Shown here piece after piece: positions 46,877-56,073 of a stretch of 64,000 bases of DNA. The notes under the pieces were generated by a model, which had not been told where the DNA came from, did not search any database, and saw nothing but the letters and a program-made list of their open reading frames with translations. The stretch spans positions 62,001 through 126,000 of the forward strand of contig CAXBDK010000003.1 in assembly GCA_963974715.1 (NCBI GenBank), given 5' to 3'. The translations under genes were made by a program, and so were the position numbers. Origin of the DNA: Sediminicola sp963974715. Its GTDB lineage: Bacteria; Bacteroidota; Bacteroidia; Flavobacteriales; Flavobacteriaceae. Each line of letters starts with the position of its first letter. Position 1 is the first letter of the stretch.

Positions 46877-46922
46877 TTTCTTTCATCTATTTAAAATTTT
46901 TATTTTATAAATAGCAAAGAAA
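46877..46922. repeat. AT-rich inverted repeat between ppiD and the CNNM gene
   Basis: Arms TTTCTTT/AAAGAAA and CTATTTA/TAAATAG nest around a 14 nt loop. In the 207 nt gap (46839-47045) this is the only structure I see; it could end part of the upstream transcript, but it is AT-rich and weak. Confidence 0.3.
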
Positions 46923-47045
46923 AGGGGTGCCCAATTGCTGTACATGCTTCCTTTTTGACCATATTACGATGTAACTTCTATGATAGTACGAGCACAGTGG
47001 GCATTCCATGATACAAAAAGGAGCCAAATTTTGGAAAATAGGCAC

Positions 47046-48335
47046 CTAATCCGGTTCAAGAACCTTTAATATCACCAAATCTATTTTGGTATTTGAAACT
47101 TCCAAAATGGTAAAGAGGAAATTATCGATCTTAATTTCGGAATCCCTTTCGGGAATCTCCCCTGTTTCGTTTACAATAAGGCCACCCAGAGTGCCGTATT
47201 CGTCACTTTCGGGCAGCTCCAACTTATAGTTTTCGTTCAGGTAGTCCACTTCCAACCGTGCCGAAAATTTATAGGTGCCGTCTTGCAGTTCCTCCTCGTG
47301 CAGGTCCGTCGTATCGTGCTCGTCCTCTATTTCACCAAAAAGTTCCTCCACGATATCCTCTACGGTCATGATACCGGAAGTGCCCCCATATTCATCGAGC
47401 ACAACGGCCATACTTTTCCGCTTTTTTATGAGAACGTTCAGTATATCGTTTATCAGCATTGTCTCTGGAACGAACTCCACCGGCAGGAGCACACTTTTAA
47501 TGGTGGAAGGTTTTTTAAAGAGTTCGTACGAATGCACGTAACCTATTATATTATCGATCGTATCCTTGTAGATCAGGATTTTTGAAAACCCGGTCTGGGT
47601 GAAGAGTTTTACGAGATTTTTGGGCTTTTCGGTAATCTCCACTGCGGTGATCTCGGTACGTGGTACCATAACATCCCGTGCCCGAACAGTTGAAAATTCC
47701 AGGGCATTCTGAAAAATCTGTATCTCGGAATCCATATCATCGGCCTCCTCCACCGTCTCCATTTGTTCGGTGATATAATCGCCGAGTTCCACTTTGCTAA
47801 AGGCCAGTTGCACCTCATCCCCATTACTTTTAAAAAGTACCCTTAGTATAAGGTCCGATATCCAGATCACAAATCCCGAAATGAGTGAAAATAAGATATA
47901 AAAGACATAGGCAGGTATGGCCAGCACCCGAAGGAGGGTATTGGAATATATTTGAAACAGTACCTTGGGCAAAAATTCAGCTGTAATAAGGATCACAAGG
48001 GTCGACAGTACGGTCTGGGACACCAAGCTGAAATCGGTTAGCATAAGGTTCAACACTTGATAGTCGGTAGGATACAACCCCCCAAACCAGGCCATCAACA
48101 GGTCGCCCATAAAAAATCCATAGACCACCAAGGCAATGTTGTTGCCAATTAACATGGTAGCAATAAACTTGGAAGGTCTTTTGGTAAGCCTTGTCAGGAC
48201 TTTGGCCAAGACGCCTTCCTGCTTCTTTTCGATCTCTATATGGATCTTATTGGCCGATATGAAAGCGATTTCCATGCCGGAGAAAAAAGCCGACAACAGT
48301 AATGAAAAAAGGATGATAATTATGGAGGTTTCCAA
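47046..48335 (-). CDS. CNNM/CorC (HlyC) family membrane protein
   Basis: 429 residues. An N-terminal DUF21/CNNM membrane domain (about 1-170, FFSGMEIAFISANKIHIE) is followed by a CBS pair (about 205-330, RDVMVPRTEI and VLDEYGGTSGIMTVEDIVEELFGEI). A C-terminal CorC_HlyC domain (about 345-425) ends the protein. Related proteins handle magnesium or cobalt efflux; gliding protein GldE has the same layout, but GldD is not beside it here. It is 3 nt from the small membrane gene upstream. Confidence 0.9.
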   Translation of the reverse strand: METSIIIILFSLLLSAFFSGMEIAFISANKIHIEIEKKQEGVLAKVLTRLTKRPSKFIATMLIGNNIALVVYGFFMGDLLMAWFGGLYPTDYQVLNLMLTDFSLVSQTVLSTLVILITAEFLPKVLFQIYSNTLLRVLAIPAYVFYILFSLISGFVIWISDLILRVLFKSNGDEVQLAFSKVELGDYITEQMETVEEADDMDSEIQIFQNALEFSTVRARDVMVPRTEITAVEITEKPKNLVKLFTQTGFSKILIYKDTIDNIIGYVHSYELFKKPSTIKSVLLPVEFVPETMLINDILNVLIKKRKSMAVVLDEYGGTSGIMTVEDIVEELFGEIEDEHDTTDLHEEELQDGTYKFSARLEVDYLNENYKLELPESDEYGTLGGLIVNETGEIPERDSEIKIDNFLFTILEVSNTKIDLVILKVLEPD

Positions 48336-48337
48336 TA

Positions 48338-48541
48338 TTATTTTTGGTTATCATTCTGACGTTGTTCGAACTTCTTCCTATAATTTCTACGAAAGAAGAA
48401 CATACCCAACGATACTGCGGCAAAAAAAATAAAAATATAGGTCTCTTCAGGGGAGACCGTCCAAAGCGAAGCTATTTTGTAGATGGATACAAGGGCCACC
48501 ACCAGATAGAGGTATTCCGTATATTTTAATATCTTGATCAT
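48338..48541 (-). CDS. Small two-helix membrane protein
   Basis: 67 residues with two hydrophobic helices (about 11-29 and 36-53) and a basic tail (RRNYRKKFEQRQ). It lies 1 nt after lptC and 2 nt before the CNNM gene, so it is part of the operon. No family recognised. Confidence 0.7.
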   Translation of the reverse strand: MIKILKYTEYLYLVVALVSIYKIASLWTVSPEETYIFIFFAAVSLGMFFFRRNYRKKFEQRQNDNQK

Positions 48542-48542
48542 G

Positions 48543-49142
48543 TCATTCTTCTTTAATACTCATTAAGCCATAGGTCCTATGGGCGTTGAGAAAGGTAAAA
48601 TCTTGGTTGAAATCCATTCCCTCCCCATCCATTACGGTGCCCTCCTCAGGATTGGTATACTTAAATTTTGCTTGTGTAAAAATCCATTGGTTATTCCTGT
48701 CCCAGTACAACTGGGGGGTTTCCAATATTTTTCCGTCATGGGTCTCTATGACCACATTTCCCTGTAAATCTATTAAATTTGTATTGGAATAAATAATGCC
48801 ATAATCGGATTTTATGATACTTTTATTGTTCTGTTCATCATAAAAATCCAATTGCAGTCCTTTTGGAAAGGTCCGGTACTGGAAGGGAAGATTGTCAAAA
48901 TCCTCACTTTCGGGACTTGTGAGCACTGCCATTACCCTGGAGCCTTCAGCCCCTTCACTACCTACCTCTTCCACCGTCTCGGTATAGGTCAGCACAAAGT
49001 TCTCCGCAACCCCTTGTGGAAAGATGACCGCCACCGACTCATCGCCCACCCTTTTATAATTATCCTTACATGATAAAAAAAGCATTGCCATAGAAAAAAC
49101 TATGGCAATGCTCTTGGATTTATTTGTGGATTTCCCGGTCAT
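48543..49142 (-). CDS. lptC: LPS export protein LptC
   Basis: 199 residues. A lipoprotein-like or anchor N-terminus (AMLFLSC) is followed by strands with DYGIIYSNTNLIDLQGNVVI and DGKILETPQLYWDRNNQWI, which match the OstA-like jelly-roll of LptC. It passes lipopolysaccharide from the LptB2FG transporter toward the periplasmic bridge. It follows the TPR gene by 1 nt. Confidence 0.88.
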   Translation of the reverse strand: MTGKSTNKSKSIAIVFSMAMLFLSCKDNYKRVGDESVAVIFPQGVAENFVLTYTETVEEVGSEGAEGSRVMAVLTSPESEDFDNLPFQYRTFPKGLQLDFYDEQNNKSIIKSDYGIIYSNTNLIDLQGNVVIETHDGKILETPQLYWDRNNQWIFTQAKFKYTNPEEGTVMDGEGMDFNQDFTFLNAHRTYGLMSIKEE

Positions 49143-49143
49143 C

Positions 49144-50508
49144 TTATAGATTGGGGACCTTTACGCTTCCCCCTACCCAACAACTAAAGGAAATAGTCTT
49201 TCCAGCCATTCCAGAGTTGAAGATATCCTCTTTTGAAGGCGCCTTGGCAGCGTAGCTGGCGGCAGCCTGTGAGGCCCTTCCTCCCAATGCGGGATCGACC
49301 CTTCCAGCCTGTCTTGCCATATCGGCAGCTTTCCAGTAAACTGCCCGCTTTTCAAAAGCGGAAGTACCACAATCATTGGCACTGGAGGCATAAAGATTGG
49401 CGATCAACAGATATGCCTTTCCGTTGGAAGGATTGGCATCCAGCGCCTGCTGTGCGTAATTCCTTGCCGTGGATTTACTGCTCTTTACATAGGTAGTGGC
49501 AATCTTATAGGCGATATCGGACTTTTTCTTGGCGTTGGATTCCAGGCCAAGGGCCTTGTTAAAATCGGCTACCGCCCCTTTGGAGTCGCCCGACTTCAAC
49601 TTTAATGAAGCCCCGTACATATATGCCTCGGCCGATGGATCAAGTGCCAATTGGGCTTCGAACAATTGCTTGAAAAGAGGGTCGTCCGTACATTCCTTGG
49701 CGAACATTCTTCCAACGGCACTTTTCACCCATTTGATATCTCCCTTTTTGGCTTCGAAGTTCTTTTTGTACAAAGGTATCAGGTTTTCACAGTTTGCCAA
49801 TGCCCCCAATTTGGTGTCGATACTTTCAGATATCTTACCATAGGTCTCGGAGTAGCTATTGGCCGACTTCAATTGACTTTGTTCCTTGGCGGTAAGGGTA
49901 CCTGCATCCTCTTTGGGCAACAACTGGTTGATAACGTTGGTATACTTCTCGTTTTCCTCGTCTATCTTGGCCATAACCGCATCGTAGGTCTCAAATACCA
50001 GTTCCAATTCCTTGCTTCCCTTGGCATTCAGGTCCACCAAACTGGAAAAATAAAGATAAAGGGCCTTTGGATTGGTAAAGTTGGCATTGTCCTCTGTGAA
50101 TGCCTTGTGCAATCCTTCATATATTTCCTCATCGGAAGCCAATTTATTGTCGTACTGTAAAATTATCTTATCAGTGGTCACTCCAGCCTTGGTAACTTTG
50201 GAAGGGAAATATTTCAAACTGTTGTCATATAGGGCCATAAGCTCATTTACGGCAGCGGTCTTGTCGCTTCCCTTTTCGATCTTATCCTTTAAAATCCGTT
50301 CCCCATAGGCGAAAGTGGCCCAGTTAAGGTCAGGACAATTATCGTACACCATTTTCCAAGGCGTGTAGGCAGCATCGTAATTTTTTACTTTTGCGTGCTC
50401 AACAAATATGGAAAGGTTGTTGTTACATTCAGGATTCTGTGCCTGGGCACCGACCATCCCCACATACCCTAAGAACGCAAATGCCGCGAAGTAAAGTTGT
50501 TTTTTCAT
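49144..50508 (-). CDS. Secreted TPR protein
   Basis: 454 residues with a signal peptide ending near GAQAQ (residue 24). Helical repeats with tetratricopeptide character occur in the C-terminal half (AYMYGASLKLKSGDSKGAVADFNKAL and ARNYAQQALDANPSNGKAYLLIANLY, separated here). Probably a periplasmic scaffold; function unknown. It stands between an outer-membrane protein gene (42 nt) and lptC. Confidence 0.75.
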   Translation of the reverse strand: MKKQLYFAAFAFLGYVGMVGAQAQNPECNNNLSIFVEHAKVKNYDAAYTPWKMVYDNCPDLNWATFAYGERILKDKIEKGSDKTAAVNELMALYDNSLKYFPSKVTKAGVTTDKIILQYDNKLASDEEIYEGLHKAFTEDNANFTNPKALYLYFSSLVDLNAKGSKELELVFETYDAVMAKIDEENEKYTNVINQLLPKEDAGTLTAKEQSQLKSANSYSETYGKISESIDTKLGALANCENLIPLYKKNFEAKKGDIKWVKSAVGRMFAKECTDDPLFKQLFEAQLALDPSAEAYMYGASLKLKSGDSKGAVADFNKALGLESNAKKKSDIAYKIATTYVKSSKSTARNYAQQALDANPSNGKAYLLIANLYASSANDCGTSAFEKRAVYWKAADMARQAGRVDPALGGRASQAAASYAAKAPSKEDIFNSGMAGKTISFSCWVGGSVKVPNL

Positions 50509-50550
50509 TTTAATGTGTGTTTAAAAATATGGTTAATGTACTAAAAAATA

Positions 50551-51813
50551 TTAATTTATCTTCCTTTGGACGAACCACCTATCGTTCAGGGAAAGCCCTA
50601 GATTTATTTTAAGGTAACTCTCCTCGACCAAGGCGGCATCCGTAGTTCCCCTTCTGCCCAATTCAAATCCAACGTTCAGGTTTGAGAAACTACCGCCCAA
50701 TGGCAACCCAACTCCAAAAGTTATGCCAAAGTTATTTATCTCCTTTTCATTGACCACCATTCCGGTCTTCGTAAGTCGTGCTCCAGCCCTGTAAGTAATT
50801 CTTTTAAAGTAATTTGTAAAAGAAGTATATTCAGGGATAAAAAATCCTCCGAAGCCAAAATAACTGGCGTCCTCAAAAATAATATTTTCGGAATTTACAA
50901 AAGTGTTCTCAAAGGAAGAAAGTTTTTGAAAACCGTATTCGGCACCCATAAACCATTTTTTATCCTCCCCGATTCCCAGGCCCAAAGAGGTGGTAGTAGG
51001 GATCTTTAGTTCTGTATGTCTAAGGTTCTGCGCATCCAGGTCCACATCCACTACCTCCACATCCTGTCCCGTGGCACGGGAAAACGTACCAATGGTGCGA
51101 TTGTTCTCCGCTACCAGATTGGATTGGGTAGCTACGCCCACGAAGGCATGTAGCCTATATTTATCCGTAACCAGTGGCGTATAGTTGGCCGACAAATTAA
51201 AATTGAAGCCGTTTACGGAAGACTCCCTTCTATCCAATGTACCAAATTGCACATTTTCTATGGTCTGGATCCTTTGATTGTTAAGGGTACCAAAATCAAA
51301 ATTCACCGTTGCCCCCACGCTCACATCCTTGAAAAGCAGGTATCCAAGGGATAGGTAGACCCTGTTCAGGCCACCGTCTCCAGATGCGGCATTTACCACC
51401 TCTGCCCCTTCGGGGTCCACGCTCTCGGAAAGCAGGTTATATCCTATGGATGTAAAGGGCATTAATCCCACACCCATACCGAACCCTTTTCCCAAGGGCA
51501 ATCCGATCGAAAGGTAGTCCAAACTGGAAACCGAGGCGTTTTCCTGTTCATTATAGGTTTTAAGTCGTATTTCGCGCCTGGAGATACCGGCCGTGTAGGT
51601 TGTGAGTGCCAATTTACTATAGGCCGCAGGATTCTGAAGGTTTATATGGATGCTATCGGCATAGATACCGACACCTCCCATCATCTGATTTTCCACGGTT
51701 CCCACCGATCTAATATCACCTATACCAAAAGAATAAGGGGAAACTGTACCATTTTGGGCAAAAATTACACAAGTTGTACAGTATACAATTGCAATTACAA
51801 TTTTTTTGATCAT
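50551..51813 (-). CDS. Outer-membrane beta-barrel protein (PorV/FadL-like)
   Basis: 420 residues with a signal peptide ending in IFAQ (residue 20), then alternating strands rich in Gly and aromatic residues, such as GIGDIRSVGTVENQMMGGVG and a C-terminal strand before RWFVQRKIN. The layout recalls PorV and FadL-type barrels, but I cannot name a substrate. Its start directly follows the coaX stop. Confidence 0.7.
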   Translation of the reverse strand: MIKKIVIAIVYCTTCVIFAQNGTVSPYSFGIGDIRSVGTVENQMMGGVGIYADSIHINLQNPAAYSKLALTTYTAGISRREIRLKTYNEQENASVSSLDYLSIGLPLGKGFGMGVGLMPFTSIGYNLLSESVDPEGAEVVNAASGDGGLNRVYLSLGYLLFKDVSVGATVNFDFGTLNNQRIQTIENVQFGTLDRRESSVNGFNFNLSANYTPLVTDKYRLHAFVGVATQSNLVAENNRTIGTFSRATGQDVEVVDVDLDAQNLRHTELKIPTTTSLGLGIGEDKKWFMGAEYGFQKLSSFENTFVNSENIIFEDASYFGFGGFFIPEYTSFTNYFKRITYRAGARLTKTGMVVNEKEINNFGITFGVGLPLGGSFSNLNVGFELGRRGTTDAALVEESYLKINLGLSLNDRWFVQRKIN

Positions 51814-52542
51814 TTATTGTTTGTTGTATTCCAGCAAATAGTTCAACCCCTCCAAGAGAAATTCAGGATGCGCAAATATGGTATTTTTTAATCGTTTTGA
51901 CAAAAATTGCGCATCCCCCCCCGTTAAAATAACTGTTAAATTTGTAAAACGCTCTTTATATTGGTCTATGACCCCGTCTATTTCGGCACAGATCCCGTTC
52001 ACTACCCCACTGTGAATGGAGCTTTCTGTAGAATTTCCTATGATATCCAAGACATCGCTTCGCTCAAGTAATGGGAGTTTGGACGTATGTTCGTGAAGCG
52101 CCCTATACCGCATGGTGATTCCGGGCGAAATGGCACCCCCAAGATATTCCCCAAAATCGTTTACCATATCATAGGTCACACAGGTTCCCGCATCCACCAC
52201 CAAGGTATTGGCAGTTGGGTTATGGTAAAAAGCAGCGGTTGCCAAAGCGATCCTATCTACCCCCAAGGTATGGGGAGTGGCATAGGAATTTTTAAAAGGG
52301 ATTTTACTATCGTGGCTTAGAAGGTGAACCCTACTAAAAACCATCATCACCTCCAACTGCCTTTTGTCCAAAAATCCGACAGAGGATATGATAGATCGTG
52401 AAATATCGGGGAATTCCCGAAAGACATCCTTCACCTCAGCGCAAAAGCCCCCTACCACCACCTTTCGTTTGGAAAGTAGCGTACCGCCATCAAAGACGGC
52501 CAATTTAACAAGGGTATTTCCGACGTCGACTACGAGGTTCAT
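51814..52542 (-). CDS. coaX: Type III pantothenate kinase
   Basis: 242 residues. The DVGNT phosphate-binding motif at the N-terminus, GVDRIALATAAF and VVDAGTCVTYD are CoaX hallmarks. It phosphorylates pantothenate in coenzyme A synthesis. Unexpectedly it heads an operon of envelope genes. Upstream, GATCTTTG (one mismatch to the -7 box) ends only 4 nt before the ATG. Confidence 0.95.
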   Translation of the reverse strand: MNLVVDVGNTLVKLAVFDGGTLLSKRKVVVGGFCAEVKDVFREFPDISRSIISSVGFLDKRQLEVMMVFSRVHLLSHDSKIPFKNSYATPHTLGVDRIALATAAFYHNPTANTLVVDAGTCVTYDMVNDFGEYLGGAISPGITMRYRALHEHTSKLPLLERSDVLDIIGNSTESSIHSGVVNGICAEIDGVIDQYKERFTNLTVILTGGDAQFLSKRLKNTIFAHPEFLLEGLNYLLEYNKQ

Positions 52543-52595
52543 ATTGCAAAGATCATCAATCGAAAAAAAACAATTGGCTTTTTTCCGATTTTTGT

Positions 52596-52625
52596 TTGCA
52601 TATCGGAAAATTGAAATTATATTTG
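52596..52625 (+). promoter_or_regulatory. Complete promoter of tRNA-Phe
   Basis: TTG at 52596-52598, a 19 nt spacer and TATATTTG at 52618-52625; an exact fit to the Bacteroidota consensus, 18 nt before the mature tRNA. Confidence 0.75.
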
Positions 52626-52643
52626 CAACCGCTTAAAAGGCAT

Positions 52644-52716
52644 GGTGCCTTAGCTCAGTTGGTAGAGCAATGGACTGAAAATCCATGTGTCCCTGGTTCG
52701 ATTCCTGGAGGCACCA
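52644..52716 (+). tRNA. tRNA-Phe (GAA)
   Basis: 73 nt cloverleaf. The acceptor GGTGCCT pairs with AGGCACC, D and T arms are normal, and the anticodon GAA is at 52677-52679 in the loop CTGAAAA. The 3' CCA is not encoded, since the genome reads ACA after the acceptor stem. Confidence 0.96.
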
Positions 52717-52723
52717 CAATAAG

Positions 52724-52749
52724 ATCCTTACTTTGGTAAGGATTTTTTT
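52724..52749 (+). terminator. Terminator after tRNA-Phe
   Basis: 8 bp stem (ATCCTTAC/GTAAGGAT) with a 4 nt loop and a T6 run. Confidence 0.85.
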
Positions 52750-52824
52750 GTTTATGGCAAAAATGAACGGGAGGCACCATTTTTTTCTTCCATAGATTAT
52801 AGATTTACAAATATAAGTACAATC

Positions 52825-52856
52825 AAAAAACCCCATAAGCATTAGCTTACGGGGTT
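52825..52856 (-). terminator. Terminator after tRNA-Leu
   Basis: 12 bp stem (52829-52840 with 52845-52856, one G-U pair), 4 nt loop and T6 on the minus strand. Confidence 0.85.
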
Positions 52857-52862
52857 CTTCTG

Positions 52863-52942
52863 TACCTTGGGTGGGAATCGAACCCACACTCGTTAGAACT
52901 GGATTTTGAATCCAGCGCGTCTACCAATTCCGCCACCAAGGC
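52863..52942 (-). tRNA. tRNA-Leu (CAA)
   Basis: 80 nt, with a short class II variable arm. The acceptor GCCTTGG pairs with CCAAGGT, and the anticodon CAA lies at 52906-52908 on the minus strand, reading UUG. CCA is not encoded. Confidence 0.94.
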
Positions 52943-52955
52943 AAATTTTGGACTG

Positions 52956-52963
52956 CAAAAATA
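52956..52963 (-). promoter_or_regulatory. -7 box (TATTTTTG) of tRNA-Leu
   Basis: Exact TAnnTTTG, 13 nt before the mature tRNA on the minus strand. Confidence 0.5.
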
Positions 52964-53027
52964 GGAATTATTTTCTTTTAGCCATAAAAAAAACCACAAT
53001 TTATAACATCCCAACCCAATTAATTTC

Positions 53028-53035
53028 TAAATTTG
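53028..53035 (+). promoter_or_regulatory. -7 box (TAAATTTG) of prs
   Basis: Exact TAnnTTTG, 51 nt before the prs ATG at 53087; the apparent earlier start at 53033 lies on top of it and is rejected. Confidence 0.5.
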
Positions 53036-53086
53036 CACCGCATTTACCCAAAGGGTCCATCAAACCAGTTAACAATACCTTGTCCC

Positions 53087-54028
53087 ATGCAGTATCAAGC
53101 ACCAGAACCTAAAATTTTTGCATGTACCCAAAGTACGGCCCTTGCGGAAAAAATTGCAAAATTCTTCGGTTCAGATCTTGGAAAGGTAAGTTTCTCCCGC
53201 TATAGCGATGGGGAATTCCAACCGTCCTTCGAGGAATCGGTTCGGGGGGCAAGGGTCTTTATCATCGGATCCACCAACCCTAGTTCCGAAAACCTGATGG
53301 AGATGTTGCTGATGTTGGATGCCGCCAAAAGGGCTTCGGCACGTCATATTACCGCTGTAATGCCTTATTTTGGCTGGGCACGGCAGGACAGAAAGGACAA
53401 ACCAAGGGTCCCCATTGCGGCCAAGCTGGTAGCCAAAATGTTGGAAGCGGCCGGGGCAACGCGCATCATTACCATGGACCTGCATGCAGACCAGATCCAA
53501 GGGTTCTTTGAAAAACCGGTGGACCATCTGTTCGCCTCTACCCTGTTCCTTCCCTATCTAAAGGGACTTAACCTGGACAACCTCACCATTGCCTCCCCAG
53601 ATATGGGCGGATCTAAAAGGGCCTATGCCTATTCCAAAGCATTGGAATGCGATGTGGTCATCTGTTACAAACAACGGGAAAAGGCCAATGTAATATCAAT
53701 AATGGAGCTGATCGGGGACGTGCAGGGAAAAAATGTGGTACTGGTAGATGACATGGTGGATACGGCAGGTACCCTAACCAAAGCGGCAGACCTGATGATG
53801 GAAAGGGGCGCCATAAGTGTAAGGGCCATTACCACCCATGCCCTGTTATCGGGCAATGCCTATGAAAAAATTGAGAAATCAAAGCTTTCGGAACTTATAG
53901 TCACCGATTCCATTCCCCTAAAAAAGGAAAGTGACAAAGTAAAGGTACTGAGCTGCGCCGAACTGTTCTCGGATGTTATGCAACGTGTCCACCAGAACAC
54001 TTCCATCAGTTCCAAGTTTTTAATGTAG
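53087..54028 (+). CDS. prs: Ribose-phosphate pyrophosphokinase
   Basis: 313 residues from the ATG at 53087. Landmarks are FSRYSDGEFQPSFEESVRG near the N-terminus, MPYFGWARQDRKDKPR, the DLHADQIQGFF motif and the PRPP-binding VLVDDMVDTAGTL. It makes PRPP from ribose-5-phosphate and ATP for nucleotide synthesis. rplY follows after 46 nt, and both are probably co-transcribed. Confidence 0.97.
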   Translation: MQYQAPEPKIFACTQSTALAEKIAKFFGSDLGKVSFSRYSDGEFQPSFEESVRGARVFIIGSTNPSSENLMEMLLMLDAAKRASARHITAVMPYFGWARQDRKDKPRVPIAAKLVAKMLEAAGATRIITMDLHADQIQGFFEKPVDHLFASTLFLPYLKGLNLDNLTIASPDMGGSKRAYAYSKALECDVVICYKQREKANVISIMELIGDVQGKNVVLVDDMVDTAGTLTKAADLMMERGAISVRAITTHALLSGNAYEKIEKSKLSELIVTDSIPLKKESDKVKVLSCAELFSDVMQRVHQNTSISSKFLM

Positions 54029-54074
54029 GCGGAGGGCCTTTAACAAGCATTTAATAATTAATTAAATATATATA

Positions 54075-54683
54075 ATGAAGTCGATTACAATTAAAGGATC
54101 AGAAAGAGAAAGCGTGGGCAAGAAGGCTAGTAAGGCCCTACGTAATGCTGGAAAGGTTCCTTGCGTACTATACGGAGGGGAAAAGCCATTGCACTTTACA
54201 GCAGAAGAACTAACGTTCAAAGACTTGGTGTACACCCCAAACGCACATACCGCTGTGATCGATTTGGGTGAGGCTGGCAAATTTGATGCCATCCTTCAGG
54301 ACATTCAGTTCCACCCGGTAACGGACAAGATCTTACATGTGGATTTTTACCAATTGTTCAAGGACAAGGTCATTACCATGGATATCCCCGTAAACCTGGT
54401 AGGGAACTCCCCTGGGGTGCGCAACGGTGGTAGATTGTTGTTCCGCAAAAGAAAACTTACCATTAAGGCGCTTCCCGAAAACCTTCCCGATTTCTTTAAT
54501 GTGGATATTTCCAAATTAAGGATCGGTGGAAACATATCGGTAGCCACTTTGCTCAATGATGATTTCACTATCCTTCATCCGGAGAATACCGTCGTTGTAC
54601 AGGTCAAAGCTGCACGTAATGCGGTTCTTGTGGACGAAGAAGAGGATGGAGAAGATGAGGAAGCCACTGAAGCGACCGAATAG
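54075..54683 (+). CDS. rplY: 50S ribosomal protein L25/Ctc
   Basis: 202 residues, the long two-domain form. The N-terminal 5S rRNA-binding domain (ASKALRNAGKVPCVLYGG) is followed by the TL5 C-terminal domain and an acidic tail (DEEEDGEDEEATEATE). It binds 5S rRNA in the large subunit. The pairing prs-ctc-pth is a common bacterial arrangement. Confidence 0.96.
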   Translation: MKSITIKGSERESVGKKASKALRNAGKVPCVLYGGEKPLHFTAEELTFKDLVYTPNAHTAVIDLGEAGKFDAILQDIQFHPVTDKILHVDFYQLFKDKVITMDIPVNLVGNSPGVRNGGRLLFRKRKLTIKALPENLPDFFNVDISKLRIGGNISVATLLNDDFTILHPENTVVVQVKAARNAVLVDEEEDGEDEEATEATE

Positions 54684-54710
54684 ATCGTTTACTAGGATAA
54701 ATACAGAAGG

Positions 54711-54744
54711 GCATCCCGAGATTTCGGGATGCTTTTGTATTTTT
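54711..54744 (+). terminator. Terminator after rplY
   Basis: 9 bp GC-rich stem (GCATCCCGA/TCGGGATGC) with a 4 nt loop and T-rich tail, between rplY and pth. Confidence 0.85.
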
Positions 54745-54766
54745 AGGGCATTTAGTAATATTGACT

Positions 54767-55390
54767 ATGTGGTGGCCATTCAACAGTTTAAAGAAACGCC
54801 CGCTAACCGGGCAAACGGATAACATGAAAAAATTTTTAGTGGTAGGCCTTGGAAATATTGGGCCTGAATATGCCAATACCCGACACAATATAGGATTTCG
54901 AATTGTGGACGCCTTAGCTTCCTCCAACGACCTGACCTTTGCCACCCAAAAACTGGGCGATGTGGCCGTCGTTAAAATCAAGGGACGCAGTATCATACTG
55001 CTAAAACCTTCCACCTATATGAACCGAAGCGGAAAAGCCATCAAATACTGGATGGAAAAGGAGAACATCCCTTTGGAAAATCTCCTGGTTATCACGGACG
55101 ATATCAACCTGCCCTTTGGCACCATACGCCTAAAGACCAAAGGCAGCGATGGGGGCCATAACGGCCTAAAGGATACACAGGCAGTGTTACAGACGGTGCA
55201 GTACAATCGCTTCCGTTTTGGGGTGGGTGCCGATTTTGGGAAGGGTCGGCAGGTGGACTATGTTTTGGGCGAATGGAACGAAGAAGAGCAAGGAAAACTG
55301 CCCGAACGACTGAAAAAATCATCTGAGCTCATTACTTCTTTTGTACTTGCGGGAATCAATACCACCATGAACATGTACAACAATACCTAG
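54767..55390 (+). CDS. pth: Peptidyl-tRNA hydrolase
   Basis: 207 residues from the ATG at 54767. The Pth core starts about 20 residues later (FLVVGLGNIGPEYANTRHNIGF), so an ATG at 54824 giving 188 residues is an alternative. Short basic extensions before the core are, as I recall, common in Flavobacteriia, which favours 54767. The catalytic His lies in NTRHNIG; KPSTYMNRSGKA, GSDGGHNGLK and RFRFGVG are conserved. It frees tRNA from stalled peptidyl-tRNA. It ends 2 nt before the convergent lipoprotein gene. Confidence 0.95.
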   Translation: MWWPFNSLKKRPLTGQTDNMKKFLVVGLGNIGPEYANTRHNIGFRIVDALASSNDLTFATQKLGDVAVVKIKGRSIILLKPSTYMNRSGKAIKYWMEKENIPLENLLVITDDINLPFGTIRLKTKGSDGGHNGLKDTQAVLQTVQYNRFRFGVGADFGKGRQVDYVLGEWNEEEQGKLPERLKKSSELITSFVLAGINTTMNMYNNT

Positions 55391-55392
55391 CC

Positions 55393-56073
55393 TTACAATA
55401 CCTTAAATTGAAAGACACCGGAATCGGAAGAATTCCCCTCCCCATCAAAGGTGACCACCCGCCAATAATAGACCGTATTTGACACAACGTTGACCTTTGT
55501 CGTGGTATCATCCCCTAAAACCGTGGAAAGCAGTTCCCCAGGTGGGTCAGCTGCACCAAAGTAGATCTCGTAACCGGTAATATCCCCATCCACATCGGCA
55601 CCAGACCAAAATAATTCCACATCATTGTTCAGGTCCTTTAAAACCGATGCCCCAGAGGCAGGAGTATTGATGCGTGCCGGAAAGGGAGCGTAACTGCTTT
55701 CACTCCCGGCATTGTAAAAACGCCAGATTTCACTGGTGGCCGTTTCAGTAACTTCTGTATTCTGCGAGGTAACGGACCAAGAATAAGGAGTACCCTTATC
55801 CAAAGTAAATTTTATGGAATTGGCGGCCGTAGTGGTACTTTGGCTATTATTGTCCAACAGATCGGTAACCCTTATCACATAACTATCCGTATTCTCGGAA
55901 GGCTGCCATCTGAATTCCACTTCACTTGTGGTCTCTGTCAAATCCACCCCTGTAGTACATTCGGAATCCTTTAAGGGAAAATCCAATTGCACACTGCCAG
56001 GAGGCTTTGGACCATCCTTGCTGCCACAACCCGCCACAAGCACCCAAGCAATTATAACCGCTATCCTTCTCAT
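55393..56073 (-). CDS. Fibronectin type III-like lipoprotein
   Basis: 226 residues. The signal ends in LVAGC (Cys16). Two FN3-like domains follow: one with VEFRWQPSENTDSYVIRV and TPYSWSV, another with VELFWSGADVDGDITGYEIYF and VYYWRVVTFDGEGN. It is a surface or periplasmic lipoprotein of unknown partner. Its first 4 nt overlap the stop of the metalloprotease gene, so the two are translationally coupled. Confidence 0.78.
   Translation of the reverse strand: MRRIAVIIAWVLVAGCGSKDGPKPPGSVQLDFPLKDSECTTGVDLTETTSEVEFRWQPSENTDSYVIRVTDLLDNNSQSTTTAANSIKFTLDKGTPYSWSVTSQNTEVTETATSEIWRFYNAGSESSYAPFPARINTPASGASVLKDLNNDVELFWSGADVDGDITGYEIYFGAADPPGELLSTVLGDDTTTKVNVVSNTVYYWRVVTFDGEGNSSDSGVFQFKVL

Noticed and set aside
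47046..48335. Calling the CNNM/CorC protein GldE
   Set aside because: The layout is shared, but gldD and ssb-mutY type neighbours usual for gldE are not here, so the general family name is safer.
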